From JACKAN01 sp964502735 (lineage in GTDB: Bacteria > Bdellovibrionota > Bdellovibrionia > Bdellovibrionales > UBA1609), in NCBI GenBank assembly GCA_964502735.1, contig CAZCYD010000093.1, forward strand, positions 1 through 7,543: 7,543 nucleotides of DNA. Direction: 5' to 3'. Shown piece by piece: positions 1 to 4,547 of the stretch. The notes beneath the pieces were generated by a model, which worked only from the letters and a program-made list of their open reading frames with translations, made no database searches and was not told where the DNA came from. Numbering within the stretch: position 1 is the stretch's first letter; each line of letters opens with the position of its first letter. The translations under genes were made by a program, and so were the position numbers.

Positions 1-109
1 TCTTTGACGGGGTGAGACTTAACTTTGTGGTGGCACCGCTTCGGGGCTCAGGTCATTTGCGCTCGACACTTCGGCAGATTCTACTTGTCACAAGAGAGCC
101 GTTGAAATT
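1..109. other. GC-richer left-edge segment, unassigned
   Basis: About 55% GC over the first 60 bases, against roughly one third GC in the following 600, so composition changes abruptly near position 100. On the plus strand, frame 2 is open from just after a TAA at 20-22 and runs straight into the hypothetical ORF that starts at 110. Frame 3 is open from 3 to a TGA at 114-116. Neither translation is one I recognise. It may be the tail of a neighbouring element, or a foreign segment fused to the 5' end of the next gene. No RNA structure or mobile-element terminus could be identified. Confidence 0.3.
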
Positions 110-732
110 TTGAATTCCCACATTGGTACAGAGGCATTTGAAATAAGAGGATCTGATAATCAAATTTACCCAACATCAAGAAAAGTTGTTTCTGGATTTA
201 TAAATCATGTTAATAAAAATGGGTTTGGCAAAATGCATTTTCAAATAGATGGCACTGATGGTTGGATAGAAGTTAAAATAAAAAAATCATTAAAATTAAT
301 GTATTTAATCATGATTTTTTTGATGTGGAGCCGGATTGCCAACTCGGTCGTTACTATACAAAAGGAAGATCTAAGGTTTTATTTCATGACAAAGAAATTT
401 GTGATCTTTATAAAAGCTCATTATCTGAAGTCGATGGAAGCTTTGCAGATGTAAAAAAATGTGCGGCCTTTGAGGGAATCCTAGACAATTTAGATAAAAA
501 AATAATAGCTAAAGAAAAAGAGTCAGAACTTAGATTTTATATTCAATCATCGGAGAGGAAAAGCCTTTCTGGTTTTGGCCAACTGGCTGACAGGTGTATT
601 CGTATGGAAACTTCGTATCCCTCTACTTTAGATAATAACAAGGGAGTTCTTAGTTCATTCAGAGACAATTATTTAAAAAGGGAAACATCAACTAGAACAC
701 CTAATGCGAAACCAAGTGAGGTCACAAGGTGA
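110..732 (+). pseudogene. Hypothetical protein split by a frameshift at an A7 run
   Basis: Two overlapping plus-strand frames look like one gene. Residues 1-59 read from 110 (TTG start) to the A run at 280-286. From there a -1 shift enters a second frame that stays open for 148 codons to the TGA at 730-732, giving a joined product of about 207 residues. In the unshifted frame the sequence degenerates into Ile/Leu/Met/Phe-rich codons and stops at 452-454 (114 aa), whereas the shifted frame has normal-looking composition (DVEPDCQLGRYYTKG and onward). The first part includes a glycine-rich, probably beta-stranded stretch (SGFINHVNKNGFGKMHFQ). No family was recognised. The TTG start has no convincing ribosome binding site and the frame is open upstream to position 23, so the true 5' end may lie within or beyond the GC-rich segment. 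It converges with the exported protein at 748-1356. It could be a pseudogene, a sequencing indel, or a programmed -1 frameshift. Confidence 0.5.
280..286 (+). other. A_AAA_AAA heptamer in -1 slippage phase
   Basis: Seven consecutive A residues lie exactly where the open frame must change. The upstream frame is phased A-AAA-AAA (codons ATA, AAA, AAA), the canonical bacterial -1 slippery arrangement. A single lost A relative to an ancestral A8 would give the same result. No strong stimulatory stem-loop was seen directly downstream. Confidence 0.4.
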
Positions 733-747
733 ACAATTAAAATCCAG

Positions 748-1356
748 TTATTCACAGACTGCTATTTGAGATAAATCAACGATTTTCCATCTCTCAAAAA
801 TAAAAAATCGATGACCAAAGAAGTCTCCGAATATAAGTTTTGCTGTACCATTGCTAAATAAAGTTGAAATATCAGCGTATTTTCCTTCGAAGCAAATAGT
901 TCTTGATATTGTAGGCATGTTACTAGTGCTTTCAATTGGCACTCCCAGCTGTGAAATATGAGATTTGTATTTTTGAAAAACAAAATAGCTGCCATTATTT
1001 TTAAATTCTCTTACTTGAAAAATAACTATGCCATTTTTGTAGATTCGTTTGACTATGCCATAGTCATAGTCACCCAAGGATTCGCTAAAAAAACTAACTT
1101 CATGATTAGGGTATAGTCCATTAAGATTAGCAGATTGTTTAACCACGTCATGAGGTCTTCTCTGAATAGAATTTAATTGTTCGTTAGTCGTCGACAAGTA
1201 GAGAATTTTAGCTTCGAAATCAATCTTATTGATTTTATACTCACGCTGAGTCACCTTGTCGTAAATGATCTCGTTTATACTAAATGTGCCGGTTTCATTT
1301 GCGGCAAAAGCAGCCAAAGGGAAAAATGCTAGGGTTAAATGTAAAAGGAAACTCAT
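748..1356 (-). CDS. Secreted or periplasmic hypothetical protein
   Basis: A 202-residue protein of unknown function. Residues 1-18 form a hydrophobic stretch ending in AFA|AN, a typical signal peptidase I site, although the n-region lacks Lys/Arg. No lipobox Cys is present, so the mature protein is probably soluble in the periplasm or outside the cell. The body is rich in aromatic and beta-branched residues. The segment around 82-113 (VSFFSESLGDYDYGIVKRIY, then KNGIVIFQV) has the G-x-V-xx-I-xx-NG-x-V pattern of small SH3/KOW-like beta barrels, but this is only a pattern resemblance. Only two Cys occur (155 and 201), near the C-terminus, and could form a disulfide. The ATG is well supported: GGAGGA ends 4 bases upstream, and an in-frame TAA lies just above it. 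It converges with the split gene at 110-732 with a 15-base gap and no obvious terminator. Confidence 0.75.
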   Translation of the reverse strand: MSFLLHLTLAFFPLAAFAANETGTFSINEIIYDKVTQREYKINKIDFEAKILYLSTTNEQLNSIQRRPHDVVKQSANLNGLYPNHEVSFFSESLGDYDYGIVKRIYKNGIVIFQVREFKNNGSYFVFQKYKSHISQLGVPIESTSNMPTISRTICFEGKYADISTLFSNGTAKLIFGDFFGHRFFIFERWKIVDLSQIAVCE

Positions 1357-1533
1357 ACCGTCCTCCGATTCTTTTTATGCAAGGGCTGTACTTGTCAGGC
1401 TTAATTTAGAGACATTTGAAGCAAGAAATTTCAAAAAAATTGAAATATGTACATCAATGATTTCTGGATTGACGGATTATCTTAGCGAATTCCAATCAGA
1501 GCAACGGGTATGCACAGGATAGGAAGATCAGAC

Positions 1534-2049
1534 CTAAACACTAATCATCAGGCTAATTTCTTTTTCGCTTAATTTTGCTATAGGTTTCGGACAACTGTTT
1601 AGCTTTCTGGCGCCTCTGTTTTTGTCCTTTGTGTACCCCTCAACTACAACTATCTGATTCAAATTTGCTAAGCCACCGCTGGGCTTCTCAAAAGAGAGGT
1701 TGCAATGACTGAGTTTCTCAATGAATGAACCACCACAACTTACGACTGTTGCTTCAGTTGAGTAAAGTCTTAGGTGATTGACAAAACAAACTCCTCTTGA
1801 TCTTTTGTTGGGATTGTTGCGAGTTTTGTGTACAGAACTTAATTGAATATCTTTATTAAGATACTTTTTATTAAGATACTTTTTGAGAAAATTTTTGAGA
1901 AAAAAATTGTAGCCGTGTAAAGATTTGTGAAAAAAATCTATCAGATGTGAGTGTCTACTAAGGTAGTCCTGTCTAAGGGCGCAAGAAACTCTTTCTTTGA
2001 ACCATCTAACATATTCCACAAAAGTTTTTAAAAATTCAAAATGTCTCAT
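1534..2049 (-). CDS. Hypothetical protein (weakly supported ORF)
   Basis: An open frame of 171 codons from the ATG at 2049, or 177 from a TTG at 2067; neither start has a recognisable Shine-Dalgarno sequence. The N-terminal half is rich in Phe, Lys, Leu and His and holds a low-complexity stretch (FLKNFLKKYLNKKYLNK) produced by two tandem DNA duplications whose lengths, 15 and 12 bases, both keep the frame. The C-terminal half contains Cys and Gly and is more protein-like (TEATVVSCGGSF, LANLNQIVVVEGY). No family is recognised. Preservation of frame through both duplications argues mildly for coding, while the poor start and odd composition argue against. No competing long frame exists on the plus strand. 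It could be a decayed gene. Confidence 0.35.
   Translation of the reverse strand: MRHFEFLKTFVEYVRWFKERVSCALRQDYLSRHSHLIDFFHKSLHGYNFFLKNFLKKYLNKKYLNKDIQLSSVHKTRNNPNKRSRGVCFVNHLRLYSTEATVVSCGGSFIEKLSHCNLSFEKPSGGLANLNQIVVVEGYTKDKNRGARKLNSCPKPIAKLSEKEISLMISV
1855..1884. repeat. 15-bp tandem duplication (2 copies)
   Basis: The unit attaagatacttttt occurs twice head to tail (1855-1869 and 1870-1884) with no mismatch. It lies inside the minus-strand ORF at 1534-2049, where it encodes a duplicated five-residue block and leaves the frame intact. Confidence 0.9.
1880..1903. repeat. 12-bp tandem duplication (2 copies)
   Basis: The unit tttttgagaaaa occurs twice without mismatch (1880-1891 and 1892-1903) and overlaps the end of the 15-bp duplication by five T residues. 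Two adjacent, independent, frame-preserving duplications point to local replication slippage. Confidence 0.85.
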
Positions 2050-2067
2050 GAAGAATGTAAAGTGCAA

Positions 2068-2306
2068 TTAGTCGGCCAATTAGATGTCGTGGATTACTTC
2101 AAGATATGCATATTTAATAGGATATGAATTCGTAAATATTTATAAATGTTAAAATTAAGTTAAAGAAGAGGGAGTTGTTATTTAAAATTTAATTTAAATT
2201 TAAAAATCTAATTTAATTTCAAAGAAATTTTGTGATGAATTTGGTTTTGATTTTGCAGTTCACATCTGCTGTATGACTCTTGAAATTGAGTGAATTGGAG
2301 GATGGT
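2068..2306. other. AT-rich intergenic region upstream of the DUF1328 gene
   Basis: A very AT-rich stretch, most extreme at 2177-2228, made of aattt/aaatt words and including the perfect palindrome aatttaaatt at 2191-2200. No ORF with a ribosome binding site was found. A divergent promoter region for the ORFs on either side is the likely role, but no convincing -35/-10 pair could be picked out of the AT background. Confidence 0.4.
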
Positions 2307-2483
2307 ATGATCCGTTTTGCTATGTTATTTTTTGTTTTAGCTTTAGGATCTTATATAATAGGAGTTAATGAGTTGGGTGGGGTATCGTTTGAGCTTGGGG
2401 AGCTGTTTGTCTTTATATTTCTTGTGCTGGCTATTCTTTCTTTTATCAGCTCTATTTTTGGCAAACACGATCAGATGTTTTAA
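2307..2483 (+). CDS. DUF1328 (UPF0391/YtjA-type) small membrane protein
   Basis: A 58-residue inner-membrane protein. The N-terminus MIRFAMLFFVLAL matches the family pattern M-(L/F/I)-R-(W/F)-a-(I/L)-x-F-(L/V)-(I/V)-A-L. As in YtjA, there are two hydrophobic helices (about residues 3-20 and 31-51) separated by a short Gly-containing loop (NELGGVSFELG), then a short charged tail (GKHDQMF). Family members are usually 50-60 residues, which fits. The ATG at 2307 was chosen over a longer TTG-initiated frame at 2280 because GGAGGA at 2297-2302 lies 4 bases upstream and the family homology starts here. The acidic loop, in place of the usual Ala/Gly-rich one, is atypical. Function is not known; some family members are linked to envelope stress responses. 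It stands alone between non-coding regions. Confidence 0.8.
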   Translation: MIRFAMLFFVLALGSYIIGVNELGGVSFELGELFVFIFLVLAILSFISSIFGKHDQMF

Positions 2484-2826
2484 GGGATGGGGATTTTTTA
2501 GACTTTCTACGTTCTATAAATATAATTAATGTTTAACAAAATCGATTCTAATTCGATCTAACACGTTCTTAATGCTTAATGGTCTATAAAGAACCACAGT
2601 TCATCATAATTAAAATCAAAAATAATAATCCGCGCGTAGAATAAATCCCCAAACGAGGAAATTTTCATCTAAGCTTTTACTTCAGACAGAGTTCTCACAT
2701 ATCTTAAAGTGAGTTTCTTACTGTGAACACATCTCAAGAACTCGAACTTCCCTCACCCAAAATATGGTCACTGAATTGCAATAGCGTCTACTTGAAATTT
2801 TTAAATCAGGAAGGAAGTGTGTGCGT
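2484..2826. other. Non-coding stretch with short duplications
   Basis: No ORF with a ribosome binding site was seen on either strand. It contains a perfect tandem cttaatg pair (2568-2581), an imperfect duplication of tcgattctaa/tcgatctaa (2532-2551), and a TATAAT at 2521-2526 without a matching -35. No rho-independent terminator follows the DUF1328 gene. The 3' end holds the purine-rich ribosome binding site of the next ORF. A minus-strand frame at 2718-2945 opposes the next gene and was judged a shadow. Confidence 0.4.
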
Positions 2827-3060
2827 ATGACAAGTTCAGACGAGTGTGGGGTTACGTTAAATAGGAAGCTCCCGGTTCCAATCAAGTTTACTGAATCAAG
2901 CGTTGGTTTGATCAGGCCAAGAAGCGTAAGAAGCAGAAAATCCACGCCTAAAGCTGAGTACGGTAAGGCTGAATGTGGTGTCGATGAGCGAGTAGAAGAA
3001 CATAGAAATGAGAGGACTGGAAGCTATAAGCGAACTAAGGATGGGAGTTTTAGTTTTTAG
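2827..3060 (+). CDS. Small basic hypothetical protein (77 aa)
   Basis: Unrecognised. The product is 77 residues, basic and hydrophilic, with a central Arg/Ser/Lys segment (RPRSVRSRKSTPK) and no membrane segment or signal peptide. Its only two Cys both sit in an ECGV tetrapeptide (Cys7 and Cys50). The ATG at 2827 was preferred to the GTG at 2821 because the purine run AGGAAGGAAG at 2808-2817 is better spaced from it (9 bases). It is the first of a same-strand run of small ORFs ending near 4490, and 87 bases separate it from the next start. Composition suggests nucleic-acid or polyanion binding, or a disordered protein, but nothing specific supports that. Confidence 0.5.
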   Translation: MTSSDECGVTLNRKLPVPIKFTESSVGLIRPRSVRSRKSTPKAEYGKAECGVDERVEEHRNERTGSYKRTKDGSFSF

Positions 3061-3147
3061 GTATTTTTTAGGTGTTTGTCGTCACTAGCATGTCTAGGGA
3101 TGGGGTGGCTACAAGTTATCGTCAATAATGCTAACAAAGGAAGAAGT

Positions 3148-3447
3148 ATGAACTTAAAAGAAGTTAAAGTTGGAGCGAAAGTAAAAAATAAAAAGAAGTC
3201 TTCGCGGCAGAGTGCTGGTGCCGTGTCAAAAAGTAAAAAGGCAGTCAGGAAGACTCTCTTCGAAAAGAAGACTAAGGTGGGCCTCGCATTGAGAGGATTA
3301 ATTAAAGATAAAGTTTCTAAGGGTGCTCGATTTTTGAATCTTGCTTTTAGAAAAATAAATCAGAGCCTTGGCAAGGCTGGCGAAGATCGAGGAAAGGTTG
3401 ATGTAGGTAAAGCCGGAGAAAATGCAAGGTTTGTTGTTTCTGACTAA
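3148..3447 (+). CDS. Lys-rich, strongly cationic hypothetical protein (99 aa)
   Basis: Unrecognised. Of 99 residues, 21 are Lys and 7 are Arg against 8 Asp/Glu, so net charge is about +20. Residues 1-41 are a Lys/Ser/Ala-rich tail resembling the disordered tails of H1-like or other DNA-binding proteins. Residues 42-74 alternate hydrophobic and basic residues (VGLALRGLIKDKVSKG) and could form an amphipathic helix. Residues 75-80 and 87-92 are near-repeats, GKAGED and GKAGEN. There is no signal peptide. The ATG at 3148 was chosen over an upstream TTG at 3076 because AAAGGAAG ends 4 bases before it. It lies between two other small plus-strand ORFs. A nucleoid-associated or cationic membrane-active peptide are both possible; neither is demonstrated. 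Confidence 0.55.
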   Translation: MNLKEVKVGAKVKNKKKSSRQSAGAVSKSKKAVRKTLFEKKTKVGLALRGLIKDKVSKGARFLNLAFRKINQSLGKAGEDRGKVDVGKAGENARFVVSD

Positions 3448-3499
3448 AGTCCCTTATATTAGATTGATGCTCTTAGAGATTTCATCAAGGAGGTGTGAA

Positions 3500-3712
3500 G
3501 TGGACGATGTGTTTAAAAAATGGAATTCGCACGATTTTTATGCCCTCGTGGTGAGGGTGGGTGGTTTTTTGTTTGATGAAGTTCTCCGCCCGCCAGATGA
3601 GGTTAAAGGATTTTCTGATGCTCAAGAGTTTAATAATAAATTTGATGATAAAGTTAAAATTACACCAAAAGCACCAAGATCACCCCTCAAAAAATTAGGA
3701 CTGCCCCCCTGA
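3500..3712 (+). CDS. Small hypothetical protein with C-terminal FDDKVKIT motif
   Basis: Unrecognised 70-residue product. The GTG at 3500 was chosen because it follows a near-perfect Shine-Dalgarno AAGGAGGTG (3487-3495) by 4 bases; the frame is open upstream to an ATG at 3422 that overlaps the preceding gene and lacks such a site. Residues 13-25 (FYALVVRVGGFLF) are hydrophobic but short for a membrane helix. The C-terminus, EFNNKFDDKVKITPKAP followed by PLKKLGLPP, resembles that of the 82-residue protein at 3825-4073. The coding DNA also matches at 22 of 25 bases (3641-3665 against 4020-4044). A strong hairpin lies 19 bases after the stop. Confidence 0.55.
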   Translation: MDDVFKKWNSHDFYALVVRVGGFLFDEVLRPPDEVKGFSDAQEFNNKFDDKVKITPKAPRSPLKKLGLPP

Positions 3713-3731
3713 TTGAGAAGTTTCTTGGTGG

Positions 3732-3760
3732 TCATAGCCGGTGCTTTGCGCCGGCTATGA
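3732..3760 (+). terminator. Strong GC-rich 13-bp hairpin, possible terminator
   Basis: Arms 3732-3744 and 3748-3760 pair along 13 positions (one G-T wobble) around a TTT loop, starting 19 bases after the stop at 3712. No T-run follows on either strand, so a classical intrinsic terminator is not supported. A 3'-end-protecting hairpin, a REP-like palindrome or an attenuating structure ahead of the gene at 3825 are alternatives. Confidence 0.4.
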
Positions 3761-3824
3761 GATTCTACGCGAAGGTTGAATAATATAAGCATTTGAAGTT
3801 AGGTGTTTCGAGAGGTGTGTTGTT

Positions 3825-4073
3825 ATGTATGACCTATATAGATTTCTGCTGAGTTCGAGTCTATTAATGTCGGTATCAGTTCTGGTGACATTGATTTCTG
3901 AGTCCAAAATTTCTGAGTCCGATGTTGGATTACAGAAGTTTGAGGGGTCCGTTTTACATGAGCAGGTACATGGAGATAAGTCTTCTATTGTTTTTGTTGT
4001 GGATCAGCCTGAATTTGTCTTTGATGAAAAGATTAAAATTACACAGAGCAAGCCTCTAATTAATCTAAAATAA
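3825..4073 (+). CDS. Small membrane-anchored or exported hypothetical protein
   Basis: Unrecognised 82-residue product. Residues 6-24 (RFLLSSSLLMSVSVLVTLI) form a hydrophobic segment after one basic residue, consistent with an uncleaved signal anchor or a signal peptide. The remaining ~58 residues would face the periplasm if the N-terminus stays inside. A five-residue tandem repeat (ISESK, ISESD) follows at 24-33, caused by a 15-base DNA duplication. The C-terminus, PEFVFDEKIKITQSKP, shares the FD(D/E)K(V/I)KIT motif with the ORF at 3500-3712. The ATG has a good ribosome binding site, GAGAGGTG at 3810-3817, 7 bases away. The shared tail suggests the two proteins are related, or bind the same partner, despite different N-termini. 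Confidence 0.55.
   Translation: MYDLYRFLLSSSLLMSVSVLVTLISESKISESDVGLQKFEGSVLHEQVHGDKSSIVFVVDQPEFVFDEKIKITQSKPLINLK
3894..3920. repeat. 12-bp direct repeat, 15-bp period
   Basis: The sequence atttctgagtcc occurs at 3894-3905 and again at 3909-3920, separated by AAA, all within the 82-residue ORF. The period is five codons, so the frame is kept. Confidence 0.9.
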
Positions 4074-4083
4074 TTAAAATTAT

Positions 4084-4149
4084 TAAAACAAGAGTAGCCA
4101 AAATAAAAGTAGTAAGAATAAGATTAAATAAAACAAGAGTGACCAAAAT
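4084..4149. repeat. 21-bp direct repeat pair in the intergenic region
   Basis: Positions 4084-4104 and 4129-4149 match at 19 of 21 bases; both begin taaaacaagagt and end ccaaaat. They are 45 bases apart start to start in a purine-rich, T-poor stretch between the ORFs at 3825 and 4171. A protein-binding site or slippage product is possible. Confidence 0.8.
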
Positions 4150-4169
4150 GAGAGGATAATGAGAGGATA
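4148..4169. repeat. 11-bp tandem duplication carrying the ribosome binding site
   Basis: The unit atgagaggata is present twice head to tail (4148-4158 and 4159-4169) and ends one base before the ATG at 4171. The GAGAGG Shine-Dalgarno sequence is therefore duplicated; only the second copy is correctly spaced from the start. Confidence 0.85.
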
Positions 4170-4170
4170 A

Positions 4171-4386
4171 ATGGTCCCGTGGAGTAGGTTTTTGTGTACA
4201 AAATATGTACTATCTATTTCGAATGAGGCTTGTACGTTTGAGCAGAGAGTTGGCAGGTCAATTGCTAGTAATGCTATTGAGATGTTTCGAAAGATAGCAC
4301 CCGGTTTGGCGTCTTCGGGTTCAGGATGCTTGACATGGACAAAGAAAGCTTTGGGATTGTGTTACCTGGGGTTTTCTGGTGGGTGA
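4171..4386 (+). CDS. Small Cys-containing hypothetical protein (71 aa)
   Basis: Unrecognised 71-residue product with four Cys (9, 21, 53, 64). The C-terminal third is hydrophobic and Gly/Leu-rich (KALGLCYLGFSGG). The ATG has GAGAGG four bases upstream, part of a duplicated 11-base unit. Two other frames are also open across its 3' half: one at 4281-4391 that includes MDKESFGIVLPGVFWW, and one starting at 4379. Which frame is used here is therefore uncertain, and a frameshifted larger gene is possible. It ends 162 bases from the convergent 3' end of uup. Confidence 0.4.
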   Translation: MVPWSRFLCTKYVLSISNEACTFEQRVGRSIASNAIEMFRKIAPGLASSGSGCLTWTKKALGLCYLGFSGG

Positions 4387-4492
4387 TATAATCGTTGCCG
4401 TAACAGGTGATGAGGTAGTCGGTAGTCTTCAGACGTTAGCACTTCAAGGAAAAGTTTTTGAATTTTTCCTTGAGATTGGCGTCCCTGATTAG
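4379..4492 (+). CDS. Possible 37-aa ORF with PDZ-like motif, perhaps a gene fragment
   Basis: A GTG at 4379 overlaps the stop of the preceding ORF (GTGGGTGA) and opens a 37-codon frame to the TAG at 4490-4492. The translation GDIIVAVTGDEVVGSLQ, followed by hydrophobic residues and EIG, resembles the GD-(I/V)-I-(V/L)-x-(V/I)-(N/D)-G-x-x-V segment of PDZ domains in HtrA-type proteases. The rest of a PDZ domain is absent, so this would be a degenerate fragment, a coupled micro-ORF or coincidence. The ribosome binding site is weak (TGGGGT, 4367-4372). Its 3' end overlaps the first hairpin of the intergenic region. Confidence 0.25.
   Translation: MGDIIVAVTGDEVVGSLQTLALQGKVFEFFLEIGVPD
4444..4473. 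terminator. 10-bp inverted repeat between convergent genes
   Basis: Perfect 10-base arms tcaaggaaaa (4444-4453) and ttttccttga (4464-4473) with a 10-base loop. AT-rich, and no T-run beyond the stem on either strand. It lies between the plus-strand small ORFs and the 3' end of uup, so a weak bidirectional terminator is plausible, but it may simply be coding sequence of the 37-codon frame. Confidence 0.35.
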
Positions 4493-4504
4493 TTTTGGGG
4501 ACGC
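4479..4504. terminator. GC-rich 7-bp hairpin downstream of uup
   Basis: Arms gcgtccc (4479-4485) and gggacgc (4498-4504) pair perfectly around a 12-base loop. It lies 43 bases beyond the uup stop on the minus strand and 12 bases after the last plus-strand ORF begins to overlap its arms. T-rich but interrupted sequence follows on the plus strand. A bidirectional terminator of convergent transcripts is the likeliest role. Confidence 0.4.
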
Positions 4505-4547
4505 TTAATCTTTGTAGGGTGTTTCTGCGTGTCGGTGGGAGTATTTA

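Noticed and set aside
1..109. GC-rich edge considered as an RNA gene or integron attC site
   Set aside because: No tRNA-like fold, no attC core sequences and no strong long-range pairing were found.
762..995. Second minus-strand frame inside the exported protein gene
   Set aside because: Fully contained in another frame of a well-supported gene; no start signal.
1265..1522. Plus-strand 85-codon frame overlapping the start of the exported protein gene
   Set aside because: Its first third is antisense to the signal-peptide coding region, there is no ribosome binding site, and the minus-strand gene has far better support. The last ~50 codons read tolerably, so a tiny gene fragment cannot be excluded.
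2177..2228. AT-rich block considered as a replication origin or phage attachment site
   Set aside because: No DnaA-box cluster, iterons, integrase or tRNA is present; it fits an ordinary AT-rich promoter region.
2718..2945. Minus-strand 75-codon frame with a hydrophobic N-terminus
   Set aside because: It opposes the ORF at 2827-3060, starts with GTG without a good ribosome binding site, and its hydrophobic look comes from the complement of Lys/Arg-rich codons.
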